Shown piece by piece: positions 1-6,719 of a DNA stretch of 12,602 nucleotides (within the stretch, counting starts at the first letter, position 1; each line of letters starts with the position of its first letter). The position numbers and the translations under genes were made by a program. The notes beneath the pieces are model-generated. The model did no database searches. It was not told the DNA's origin and saw only the letters and a list, made by a program, of their open reading frames with translations. This DNA is from an uncultured Ruminococcus sp. (GTDB lineage: Bacteria > Bacillota > Clostridia > Oscillospirales > Ruminococcaceae): the NCBI GenBank assembly GCA_900550695.1, contig URTF01000060.1, forward strand, positions 1-12,602, given 5' to 3'.

Positions 1-1
1 G

Positions 2-55
2 CATTTAAATACAGTTGCAAAACAGGCAGTTGACGAATTTTTCAACAATTTGTAA
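2..55 (+). CDS. C-terminal end of an unidentified gene (partial)
   Basis: Seventeen codons in frame 2 run from the window edge to a TAA at 53-55 and read HLNTVAKQAVDEFFNNL. The residue composition looks like an amphipathic C-terminal helix, and the TAA is followed by AT-rich non-coding DNA and then by a terminator at 210-245. This is the layout expected where a plus-strand gene converges on gpmI. Nothing in so short a piece identifies the product, and chance reading-through cannot be excluded. Confidence 0.4.
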   Translation, partial: HLNTVAKQAVDEFFNNL

Positions 56-101
56 TAGCAATGTTAATAACTTGTCGGGAATTATAAAATAAAAATTATG
101 A

Positions 102-157
102 TTTAGCATACTTTCGCCTAAATAATTATAATTGCTTTGCGAAGTATTTTTGCTAAA
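102..157. repeat. Imperfect AT-rich inverted repeat in the convergent intergenic region
   Basis: TTTAGCA at 102-108 is exactly complementary to TGCTAAA at 151-157. Inside this, TACTT and CGC on the left pair with GCG and AAGTA on the right, with a one-base bulge on the left and a four-base bulge on the right. The loop is about 20 nt of A/T. It could be a 3' UTR stem-loop or a weak terminator for the plus-strand gene ending at 55. There is no clear T-tract, so its role is open. Confidence 0.35.
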
Positions 158-209
158 CTGTAATTTAAGCATTATCCCAACATTTAACCAAAATCTAATA
201 AAAACAAGA

Positions 210-245
210 AAGCTGTACCTGAATACTCAAGTACAGCTTATTTTT
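210..245 (+). terminator. Bidirectional intrinsic terminator between convergent genes
   Basis: A perfect 9-bp stem, AAGCTGTAC (210-218) with GTACAGCTT (231-239), encloses a 12-nt loop. On the plus strand it is followed by ATTTTTAT. On the minus strand the stem is followed by TCTTGTTTTTATT. It can therefore stop both the plus-strand gene ending at 55 and the tpiA-gpmI transcript ending at 268. The stem and both T-rich tails are visible; function in both directions is inferred from the convergent layout. Confidence 0.75.
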
Positions 246-267
246 ATGCAAAATTTATTAAGCAAAA

Positions 268-1779
268 TTACTTAATAAGGCTAACGCCGTCCATTTCTGC
301 AGGCTGCTCTAAGCCCATAATCTGGAGCATAGTAGGAGCAATATCTGCAAGTCTGCCACCCTCACGGAGCTGGCAATCATAGCCTACTACACAGAAAGGA
401 ACAGGATTTGTTGTATGAGCTGTAAACGGTGAACCGTCAGCGTCTACCATCTTATCTGCATTACCGTGGTCGGCTGTGATAAGAGCAACACCGCCCATCT
501 TCTTGATAGCCTCAACAACTCTGCCTACGCAAGTGTCAACAGCCTCAACAGCCTTTACAGCTGCCTCGAATACTCCTGTATGACCAACCATATCACAGTT
601 AGCGTAGTTTAAGATAATCATATCATACTTACCGCTCTCAATAGCAGGAACAAGCTTATCTGTAACTTCATAAGCGCTCATCTCCGGCTGTAAGTCATAT
701 GTTGCAACAGCAGGTGACTTAACAAGGATTCTGTCCTCGCCCTCATACTGCTTTTCAACACCGCCGTTGAAGAAGAATGTTACATGAGCGTACTTCTCTG
801 TTTCTGCAATTCTAAGCTGTGTCATACCCTTGTTTGAAACATACTCGCCAAGTGTATTCTTAAGTGCCTGCGGCTTAAATGCAACATCAACATTTGGCAT
901 TGTAGCGTCATACTGTGTCATACATACAAAGTTTACAGGGAAAAATCCGTTCTTTCTCTCAAATCCCTTAAATTCAGGATCAACAAAAGTTCTTGTAATC
1001 TCTCTTGCTCTGTCAGGACGGAAGTTAAAGAAGATAACGCTGTCGTTCGGCTTAACCTGTGCGCCGCCGTCAACTACAACAGGAACTACAAACTCGTCTG
1101 TAACGCCGTTTTCATATGACTTTTCAATAGCACAGCATGGGCAATCGGCTTTTTCACCTTCGCCGTAAACCATAGCGGCATATGTCTTTTCAACTCTGTC
1201 CCAGTTATTATCACGGTCCATAGCATAGTATCTGCCTGAAACAGTAGCTACCTTACCTACACCGATTTCTTTCATCTTGTCGAGGAGCTCGTTCATAAAT
1301 TCAGCGGCACTTGATGGCGGAACATCTCTGCCGTCGAGGAATGCGTGAACATATACATTCTCAAGGCCTTTCTTCTTAGCAAGCTCAAGAATACCGTAAA
1401 GGTGTGTATTGTGGCTGTGAACGCCGCCGCTTGAAAGAAGACCCATAAGGTGAAGTGCTGTACCGTTCTCAATAGCCTTGTCCATTGCGTTTACAATAGC
1501 CTCGTTCTCCTTGAGCTTATCTTCATTAATAGTTTTTGTAATTCTTGTAAGCTCCTGATATACTATTCTGCCTGCGCCCATATTTGTATGGCCAACCTCT
1601 GAGTTACCCATCTGACCGTCAGGAAGACCTACATCCATACCCGACGCACCAATCTGTGTTACAGGGTTTTCTGCAAAAAGTTTATCAATATTTGGCTTAT
1701 TTGCTGCTTTAATAGCATTGCCTTTCTCCGGTGCAATACCAAAACCGTCGAGAATCATAAGAATTAATGGTTTTTTCAT
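268..1779 (-). CDS. gpmI: 2,3-bisphosphoglycerate-independent phosphoglycerate mutase
   Basis: This cytoplasmic glycolytic enzyme interconverts 3- and 2-phosphoglycerate through a phosphoserine intermediate and needs two Mn(2+) ions. The 503-residue length is normal for the family. The N-terminal LILMILDGFG carries the metal-binding Asp11. The DGQMGNSEVGH motif contains the nucleophile Ser60. HAFLDGRDVPP and SGRYYAMDRD are the substrate-binding blocks. NYANCDMVGHTG and TADHGNAD are the alkaline-phosphatase-fold metal ligands near the C-terminus. The ATG start is supported by AGAAAGGA (1788-1795), 8 nt upstream. The gene lies 98 nt downstream of tpiA on the same strand, with a stem-loop between them and no obvious promoter of its own, so co-transcription from the tpiA promoter is likely. 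Transcription ends at the hairpin at 210-245. The family assignment is secure. Confidence 0.97.
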   Translation of the reverse strand: MKKPLILMILDGFGIAPEKGNAIKAANKPNIDKLFAENPVTQIGASGMDVGLPDGQMGNSEVGHTNMGAGRIVYQELTRITKTINEDKLKENEAIVNAMDKAIENGTALHLMGLLSSGGVHSHNTHLYGILELAKKKGLENVYVHAFLDGRDVPPSSAAEFMNELLDKMKEIGVGKVATVSGRYYAMDRDNNWDRVEKTYAAMVYGEGEKADCPCCAIEKSYENGVTDEFVVPVVVDGGAQVKPNDSVIFFNFRPDRAREITRTFVDPEFKGFERKNGFFPVNFVCMTQYDATMPNVDVAFKPQALKNTLGEYVSNKGMTQLRIAETEKYAHVTFFFNGGVEKQYEGEDRILVKSPAVATYDLQPEMSAYEVTDKLVPAIESGKYDMIILNYANCDMVGHTGVFEAAVKAVEAVDTCVGRVVEAIKKMGGVALITADHGNADKMVDADGSPFTAHTTNPVPFCVVGYDCQLREGGRLADIAPTMLQIMGLEQPAEMDGVSLIK

Positions 1780-1801
1780 AACATAAATCCTTTCTAAACA
1801 T

Positions 1802-1864
1802 TACGGACGACACAGGGAACACTGACTGCAAATTTATTACAGTTATTTCCTTTTGCCGTCCGTA
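1802..1864 (-). other. Intercistronic stem-loop between tpiA and gpmI
   Basis: TACGGACG (1802-1809) is perfectly complementary to CGTCCGTA (1857-1864). Inside, GGGAA (1815-1819) faces TTTCC (1846-1850), and ACTG (1821-1824) faces CAGT (1840-1843). The transcript should therefore fold into a long interrupted hairpin starting 13 nt after the tpiA stop codon. On the minus strand it is followed by AATG rather than a T-tract, so it is not a classical terminator. It could be an RNA-processing or stabilising element that separates tpiA and gpmI mRNA levels; that role is an inference. Confidence 0.5.
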
Positions 1865-1877
1865 CCCTAAAATTTAA

Positions 1878-2651
1878 TTACTTGCTTGCTGCCTTTACAA
1901 TAGCTGCAAATTTCTCAGCAACGAGTGAAGCACCGCCGATAAGACCGCCGTCAACATTTGTCTTTGAGAGGAGTTCGTCAGCATTGCCGTCATTCATTGA
2001 ACCGCCGTACTGAATTGTAACAGCGTCAGCAACAGCAGCACCGTAAAGCTTTGCAAGAGTTGCACGGATGAATGCGCAAACCTCCTGTGCCTGATCTGCA
2101 GTAGCAGTCTTGCCTGTGCCGATAGCCCAGACAGGCTCGTAAGCAATGATAGTCTTCTTGATATCATCAGCGGAAACGCCTGCGAGGTCAAGCTTGATCT
2201 GACGAGCGATAACTTCCTCTGTGATGTTTGCTTCTCTTTCCCAAAGAAGCTCGCCAACGCAAACGATAGGCTTAAGACCTGCAGCAAGAGCAGCCTTTGT
2301 GCGCTTGTTTACAGTCTCATCTGTTTCGCCGAAGTACTGACGGCGCTCGGAGTGACCGAGAACAACATATTCAACGCCGACTTCAACGAGCATATCAGCG
2401 GAAATCTCGCCTGTGAAAGCGCCGCTCTTTTCAAAGTGAACGTTCTCAGCGCCAACCTTAACGTTAGAACCTGCGGTTGCAGCAACAGCAGTTTCAAGGT
2501 TTGTGTAAGGAACGCAAGCGATAACTTCAACCTTGCCCTCTGCATTGGCAACGAGCGGCTTGATAGCTTCGAGAAGCTCCTTAGCTTCGGGACGGGTCTT
2601 GTTCATCTTCCAGTTACCTGCGATAACAGCTTTTCTTAAAGTTTTATTCAT
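1878..2651 (-). CDS. tpiA: Triosephosphate isomerase
   Basis: This enzyme interconverts dihydroxyacetone phosphate and glyceraldehyde 3-phosphate in the cytoplasm. The 257-residue TIM barrel shows all catalytic signatures: AGNWKMNK with Asn13 and Lys15, GHSERR with the electrophile His100, and AYEPVWAIGTGKTA with the catalytic base Glu172 followed by the mobile loop 6. YGGSMNDGNADELL and GGLIGGASL form the C-terminal phosphate-binding loops. The ATG is preceded by a good AAAGGAG at 2661-2667. An extended -10 promoter lies upstream at 2729-2737. It is the first gene of a two-gene unit with gpmI. The larger gap-pgk-tpi-gpm-eno cluster often seen in Firmicutes is not present here. Codon use is even and typical of a well-expressed housekeeping gene. 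Confidence 0.97.
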   Translation of the reverse strand: MNKTLRKAVIAGNWKMNKTRPEAKELLEAIKPLVANAEGKVEVIACVPYTNLETAVAATAGSNVKVGAENVHFEKSGAFTGEISADMLVEVGVEYVVLGHSERRQYFGETDETVNKRTKAALAAGLKPIVCVGELLWEREANITEEVIARQIKLDLAGVSADDIKKTIIAYEPVWAIGTGKTATADQAQEVCAFIRATLAKLYGAAVADAVTIQYGGSMNDGNADELLSKTNVDGGLIGGASLVAEKFAAIVKAASK

Positions 2652-2728
2652 GATAAAAACTCCTTTTTATATATTGAGATCACGCTTTAAAATCGGTTTA
2701 ATTAAAAAGCGAAAATTTTTCCCATATA

Positions 2729-2737
2729 AGTATAACA
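2729..2737 (-). promoter_or_regulatory. Extended -10 promoter for tpiA-gpmI
   Basis: Read on the minus strand this is TGTTATACT, which is an extended TG-n box directly joined to a TATACT -10 hexamer. No good TTGACA-like -35 lies 16-18 nt upstream (the sequence there is an AT repeat), consistent with an extended -10 promoter. The predicted start point leaves a leader of about 70 nt before the tpiA ATG. No convincing riboswitch fold was seen in that leader. Confidence 0.5.
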
Positions 2738-2763
2738 TAAAACGGCACTATATATATTAAATT

Positions 2764-2808
2764 TATGTGAATATATTTGATATTAAATGTTTATCAAATA
2801 AACACATA
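2764..2808. terminator. AT-rich hairpin after the hypothetical membrane-protein gene
   Basis: TATTTGATA (2774-2782) pairs perfectly with TATCAAATA (2792-2800) around a 9-nt loop. The fold is extended by TATGTG (2764-2769) with CACATA (2803-2808). It begins 24 nt after the stop codon of the minus-strand gene at 2832. The stem is AT-rich and is followed on the minus strand by AAATTTAATATA rather than a clean T-tract. It is a plausible weak terminator or 3' end element, not a textbook one. Confidence 0.4.
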
Positions 2809-2831
2809 GCTGAGTTATATTGAAAATCTGT

Positions 2832-3398
2832 TCAGCTGTCCTTTTCCGAAGCCGCACACCTGTAAACTATCGGCAAGCCCGTATTTCCGCCGATAACGAC
2901 CGTATCTCCCACTTCAATTTTGTCATAGTCATTGTCATAACAGCAGACATACTCAAAAACCTCTCCGTTGATATCGACCGAGCAGAAATAATAGCTCCGT
3001 ATATTGTAAAAAAGGTGCTGTCTGCGGTTGGACGAGCCGATGCAGTCGGTCTGTTCGTAGGGCAGGACGTGAAGCTTCTTTTTGGCATTTTCTTTCGCCC
3101 AGCGTTCCTTTTTCTCGGTCACGACAGCATAGCAGGCGGTGACGTTCTGCTTTTTCAGCTCTCTTTTCAGCGCCCACAAAAGCATAAGCACAAGAATACA
3201 GCATGCGGGGAGCGTTTCTCTGCTGTATAACAGAGAATATACCGCACCTGCGCCGAAAATTGCGATAAGCACGATGTTTTCCGCAAGGCTTTCCCTGCAT
3301 CGGGTCTTTTTGTTTATCATTTTTATATCCTCATCGCAGACCTGCGAAGTGTTCTTCAGATATTCGTTTTCAATGTCGGAGCAAGTGAGCTTTTTCAT
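2832..3398 (-). CDS. Hypothetical two-helix membrane protein with a C-terminal soluble domain
   Basis: I do not recognise the family. The 188-residue product has a charged N-terminal segment of about 38 residues. Two closely spaced hydrophobic stretches follow at about 41-58 and 64-78, predicted to form a membrane hairpin. A basic linker rich in Lys (about 79-110) leads to a C-terminal region of alternating hydrophobic residues containing SVDINGEVFEYV and KIEVGDTVVIGG. This is reminiscent of a small beta-barrel (OB or SH3-like) domain, but that is only an impression. The product is unusually Cys-rich, with two CC pairs. The ATG is supported by AGAAAGG at 3406-3412 and a strong promoter at 3440-3468. 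It is transcribed alone, between the mobile element and tpiA. A role in sensing or envelope maintenance cannot be argued from sequence. Confidence 0.8.
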   Translation of the reverse strand: MKKLTCSDIENEYLKNTSQVCDEDIKMINKKTRCRESLAENIVLIAIFGAGAVYSLLYSRETLPACCILVLMLLWALKRELKKQNVTACYAVVTEKKERWAKENAKKKLHVLPYEQTDCIGSSNRRQHLFYNIRSYYFCSVDINGEVFEYVCCYDNDYDKIEVGDTVVIGGNTGLPIVYRCAASEKDS

Positions 3399-3439
3399 TG
3401 TTGTACCTTTCTGTCGATTTTATTCAAAACCTTTATCCC

Positions 3440-3468
3440 ATTATAAACCCAGAAAAGCACTTCGTCAA
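3440..3468 (-). promoter_or_regulatory. Sigma-A type promoter of the hypothetical membrane-protein gene
   Basis: On the minus strand, TTGACG (3468-3463) and TATAAT (3445-3440) are separated by exactly 17 nt. This matches the vegetative consensus at 11 of 12 positions. It ends about 40 nt before the ATG at 3398. The edge of the MITE-like element lies only 8 bp upstream of the -35 box, so the insertion left the core promoter intact but replaced whatever lay upstream. Confidence 0.75.
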
Positions 3469-3476
3469 GGGGATTT

Positions 3477-3511
3477 TAATGCGTAATTCGTAATGCGTAA
3501 TGCGTAATTAT
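3477..3511 (+). repeat. Left terminal inverted repeat (five heptamers)
   Basis: Five tandem 7-bp units with a TAAT core fill exactly 35 bp. This is the exact reverse complement of 3724-3758. The match ends sharply at both sides: position 3476 does not pair with 3759, and 3512 does not pair with 3723. Confidence 0.85.
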
Positions 3512-3590
3512 ATTGTTCCGAAAATCACGGGCAAAGCCGAACTTTGACTGGTGGGTTGCTCCGTATCGCATCATCAATACTGATACATAT

Positions 3591-3640
3591 AAAAAAGAAC
3601 CTTGTTTTCTACGGATAAAACCATTGAAAACAGGGTTCTT
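3591..3640 (-). terminator. Intrinsic terminator carried inside the MITE-like element
   Basis: AAGAACCTTGTTTTC (3595-3609) pairs with GAAAACAGGGTTCTT (3626-3640) over 15 bp with one non-Watson-Crick pair and a 16-nt loop. Read on the minus strand, the stem is followed by a run of T (3596-3591) and then ATATG. This fits a Rho-independent terminator for the tetR-ABC operon, whose last codon is about 115 nt upstream. No other terminator for that operon was found. Confidence 0.65.
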
Positions 3641-3660
3641 CAACTTTAGTAAAATAAGGG

Positions 3661-3710
3661 GTTTGCAGCGGGCGGATATGGAATCCGCCCCTACGATTTT
3701 CACCGCAAAC
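3661..3710. repeat. GC-rich palindrome inside the MITE-like element
   Basis: GGGCGGAT (3670-3677) and ATCCGCCC (3683-3690) form an 8-bp GC-rich stem with a 5-nt loop. GTTTGC (3661-3666) and GCAAAC (3705-3710) can close an outer stem. The GC content contrasts with the AT-rich ends of the element. I have the impression that this palindrome type is dispersed in gut Clostridia, but I could not check that. Confidence 0.6.
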
Positions 3711-3723
3711 TAACGGGATATAA

Positions 3724-3758
3724 ATAATTACGCATTACGCATTACGAATTACGCATTA
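3724..3758 (-). repeat. Right terminal inverted repeat (five heptamers)
   Basis: Perfect reverse complement of 3477-3511. Its last three bases (3756-3758) are the stop codon of the ABC transporter gene on the minus strand, so the element edge and the coding end coincide. Confidence 0.85.
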
Positions 3759-6719
3759 TTCCGTGCGCAGTGCCTCAACAGGGTCTTTCTTAGATGCGAC
3801 TCTTGACGGGATAACACCTGCGATAAGTGTGAGTATCATACTTATCGCTACAAGTATGACAGCCGCAGGTATGGGCAGGACTGCTTTAAGTCCCTCAATG
3901 TTCGTAAGATTGTATATGATGGCATTTATCGGGATAAGCGCAAGTGCCGAGATAGCTACGCCGATCAGTCCCGAGGTAAGTCCGACGAGCAGAGTTTCTG
4001 CGTTGAACACGGTCGAAACGTCGTGCTTTGATGCGCCTATCGCACGGAGGATACCTATTTCCCTTGTTCTTTCAAGCACGGAGATATATGTGATGATGCC
4101 TATCATAATTGAGGAAACGACGAGCGAAATTGCCACGAATGCGATGAGGACATACGAAATTCCGCTGATGATATTTGTTATTGAGGACATAAGCAGAGCA
4201 ACATAGTCGGTATAATGTATCTGATCTTCCTCTGCGGCGCTGTCGTTGTAATCGCTGATGCGGTCGGAGATGCGGTCTTTTTCCTCGAAGGACTTTGCAT
4301 AGATATTGATAGTGGACGGCTCGTCAAAATCAGCTTTGCCGAGGATATCCATTACGCCATCGTATGTTCTGTCGGAGAACTGTTCGGGAGTGTATTCGTC
4401 AAAAATTGCGGCGTACTGCGCATCGGTGAGAGGAGTAACGGACATTGTTGCTGCGATCCGGTCGGCGGTCATTGCGGAGAACTGCTGCTCGACCTGCTCG
4501 GCGTACTGCTGTGCATACTGTTCCTTTACGCTTTCACGGACGAAAGAGAAAAGCTCGTCATCGCTCATCTGCTTAATATAGCTCTTAACGCTGTCGGCGG
4601 ACTCAACGCCCATTTCCTCGGCGTACTGACCTGCCATCTGCTCTTCTATCTGTTCTCTTGTGACATTTGCGAGAAACTGATCTGCATAAGCGTTCATATC
4701 GTCCTCGCTCGGCTGTGACATAACGAAGCGGAAGACGTCAGCCTTGTCCGATGCACTCAGGTTTTCGATATAAGCCTTAGCTTTTTCTGACTTTTCTTCA
4801 TCGGAAAGGGGAACGTAATCATCGGTCTTGAACGGGTCGCCCGAAAGGATATCGGTGCTTTCATCGTTCTGCTGTTCCGCTACGATATCGCTTGAATTTG
4901 TGGTGTCGATAACATAGTCGGTGAGAGCCTTTGTGTAGCCGATATAGCCGGTGAGCATAGCGGCTGTGGAATCCTCGTTAGGACGGATAAAGCCGCAGAT
5001 ATGGAGCGGTGTGCCGATATCCTCTGCGCTGTAGATATATTCAAGTCCCGTGTCGGTCCCGGTGAGATCAACATAGCCTGTGCCGCTTTCGTTCTTCTGA
5101 TAATATTCGCAGGGGAGAATGAGCTTGTAATCCTTGCTCATAACTTCGTCAAAAGTCCAGTCGGTAACGCCGTAATCGTCGATGATACCGCCCGTCATTG
5201 CGGCGTTCATTATCTCGGGCAGTTTTTCCTGCTCCTTGAAGCCGAGTGTGTACATTACGATATCGGGTATCTCATTCTGCTTTGAAAGGATAACTACAAC
5301 ATCGTTGTAATTTTCGGGCCAGCTGCCGTAAACGAGGTCGTACTGGTTCTTGATAATTTCGTTTACGTCACTGTCGTTTTCGCCGGGGAGCATTTCCTGC
5401 CATACCTCGATGTTTCCCATAGGTGACATACTCATCATTGCGCTTGAAGCGGCAGATGCGTTCATATCAACGCCCATTGTTGACTGGAATGTTTCGGAGA
5501 AGTCCGATTTCACGATCTTGCCGGACGGGTCTTTTGTGAAGATGGGCATCTGAATGTCATAGCTGTACGAAACGGAGCTTGCGTTCTCCTTGATAGTCTC
5601 GTCACTGTCGAGGAATTTCTTTATCGCAGGCATATCATTTTTCTGCTTTGCGGAGGAATTGAGCGAATTGAAGATTTCGTATACAGCTGTATTTCCGTGA
5701 ACAACATTTTCAAGCTCGGCTTCTTCGCCACCGCTGCTTTTGTTCGGTGAATTCTGCATCATCGTATTCATAAGTGTGGCGGTGTCTGCGGTTTCTTCAA
5801 AAATTTGAATAGGGTAGGAGGAAAGTGTCGCCTCCTGTATCTCGTTTATATAATCATTGATGCCCGTTGAAAGCGAGAGGATAAGGGCAATGCCGATGAT
5901 GCCGATAGAACCTGCAAAGGCGGTAAGTATAGTTCTGCCCTTTTTCGTGAGCAGGTTGTTGAGCGAAAGCGATATCGCCGTGAGGAACGACATTGAAACA
6001 CGCTTTTTCTTTGCTTCATCGGGAGCGTCAGCCTGCTCGGGATCAAACGGATCGCTGTCATCGGTGAGAAGTCCGTCCTTTATGCGGACTATTCGTGTCG
6101 AATATTTCTCGGCAAGCTCGGGGTTATGCGTTACCATTATGACGAGCTTATCTTTTGCGATCTCTTTGAGCAGCTCCATTACCTGAATGGAGGTTTCGCT
6201 GTCGAGTGCGCCTGTAGGTTCGTCTGCGAGGAGGATATCGGGGTTGTTGATGAGCGCACGGGCAATAGCGACACGCTGCATCTGACCGCCCGACATCTGA
6301 TTCGGTTTCTTGTGTATCTGATTGCCAAGACCGACCTTTTCGAGAGCCTCGATTGCTCTTTTGCGGCGCTCGGACTTTGAAACACCCGATATCGTCAGTG
6401 CAAGCTCAACATTCGCAAGAACGGTCTGGTGGGGGATAAGGTTGTAGCTTTGAAAAATAAAGCCTATCGTGTGGTTGCGGTAAGCGTCCCAATCTCTGTC
6501 CTTGTAATTCTTGGTGGAAATGCCGTTGATAACAAGGTCGCCCGAGGTGTAATGGTCAAGTCCGCCGATGATGTTGAGCAGCGTAGTTTTGCCGCAGCCC
6601 GAATGTCCGAGTATCGAAACGAACTCGTTCTCACGGAATGAAATGCTTACGCCGCTGAGCGCTTTTACAGCATTGTCACCCTCGCCGTATTGTTTTACAA
6701 TGTTCTTAAGTTGGAGCAT
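3756..6719 (-). CDS. ABC transporter, fused ATPase and FtsX/MacB-type permease with a large extracellular domain
   Basis: The 987-residue protein begins with an ATPase of the MacB/LolD class: Walker A GHSGCGKT (38-45), Q-loop Gln90, signature MSGGQ (142-146), Walker B ILLADE (162-167) and switch His198. A first membrane helix follows at about 262-286. Residues about 287-848 should lie outside the cell, and three more helices fall at about 850-880, 908-932 and 948-972. ISVLERTREIGILRAIGA after the second helix is the conserved FtsX cytoplasmic motif. The extracellular part is about 560 residues, much larger than in MacB, and contains a Glu/Gln-rich helical stretch at about 640-760. Such proteins move lipids or peptides, or couple ATP hydrolysis to envelope work, rather than forming a solute channel. 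The ATG overlaps the tetR stop as TAATG, with GAAAGGAAG upstream inside tetR. The substrate is unknown. Confidence 0.92.
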   Translation of the reverse strand: MLQLKNIVKQYGEGDNAVKALSGVSISFRENEFVSILGHSGCGKTTLLNIIGGLDHYTSGDLVINGISTKNYKDRDWDAYRNHTIGFIFQSYNLIPHQTVLANVELALTISGVSKSERRKRAIEALEKVGLGNQIHKKPNQMSGGQMQRVAIARALINNPDILLADEPTGALDSETSIQVMELLKEIAKDKLVIMVTHNPELAEKYSTRIVRIKDGLLTDDSDPFDPEQADAPDEAKKKRVSMSFLTAISLSLNNLLTKKGRTILTAFAGSIGIIGIALILSLSTGINDYINEIQEATLSSYPIQIFEETADTATLMNTMMQNSPNKSSGGEEAELENVVHGNTAVYEIFNSLNSSAKQKNDMPAIKKFLDSDETIKENASSVSYSYDIQMPIFTKDPSGKIVKSDFSETFQSTMGVDMNASAASSAMMSMSPMGNIEVWQEMLPGENDSDVNEIIKNQYDLVYGSWPENYNDVVVILSKQNEIPDIVMYTLGFKEQEKLPEIMNAAMTGGIIDDYGVTDWTFDEVMSKDYKLILPCEYYQKNESGTGYVDLTGTDTGLEYIYSAEDIGTPLHICGFIRPNEDSTAAMLTGYIGYTKALTDYVIDTTNSSDIVAEQQNDESTDILSGDPFKTDDYVPLSDEEKSEKAKAYIENLSASDKADVFRFVMSQPSEDDMNAYADQFLANVTREQIEEQMAGQYAEEMGVESADSVKSYIKQMSDDELFSFVRESVKEQYAQQYAEQVEQQFSAMTADRIAATMSVTPLTDAQYAAIFDEYTPEQFSDRTYDGVMDILGKADFDEPSTINIYAKSFEEKDRISDRISDYNDSAAEEDQIHYTDYVALLMSSITNIISGISYVLIAFVAISLVVSSIMIGIITYISVLERTREIGILRAIGASKHDVSTVFNAETLLVGLTSGLIGVAISALALIPINAIIYNLTNIEGLKAVLPIPAAVILVAISMILTLIAGVIPSRVASKKDPVEALRTE

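Larger units (their letters stand above)
3477..3758. mobile_element. MITE-like non-autonomous element with heptamer-repeat terminal inverted repeats
   Basis: The ends 3477-3511 and 3724-3758 are perfect 35-bp inverted repeats. Each is built of five 7-bp units: TAATGCG, TAATTCG, TAATGCG, TAATGCG, TAATTAT. The interior holds two hairpins: an intrinsic terminator at 3591-3640 and a GC-rich palindrome at 3670-3690. There is no transposase and no ribosome binding site. Short open frames crossing it translate the heptamers into low-complexity ITHYALRITH-like peptides, which I treat as spurious. The outermost TA at each end could be a duplicated TA target, as made by IS630/Tc1-mariner type transposases; this is inferred. 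The element lies between the ABC transporter gene, whose stop codon it overlaps, and the promoter of the next gene. Confidence 0.75.

Noticed and set aside
3476..3703. 75-codon minus-strand open frame ending in ITHYALRITH
   Set aside because: It lies within the MITE-like element, starts without a ribosome binding site, and its C-terminus is just the translated heptamer array.
3513..3713. 66-codon plus-strand open frame inside the element
   Set aside because: It crosses both internal hairpins, has no ribosome binding site, and translates non-coding repeat sequence.
4215..4718. Long plus-strand open frame opposite the ABC transporter
   Set aside because: It is antisense to a gene with clear domains, has no start signals, and reflects codon bias in the true frame.
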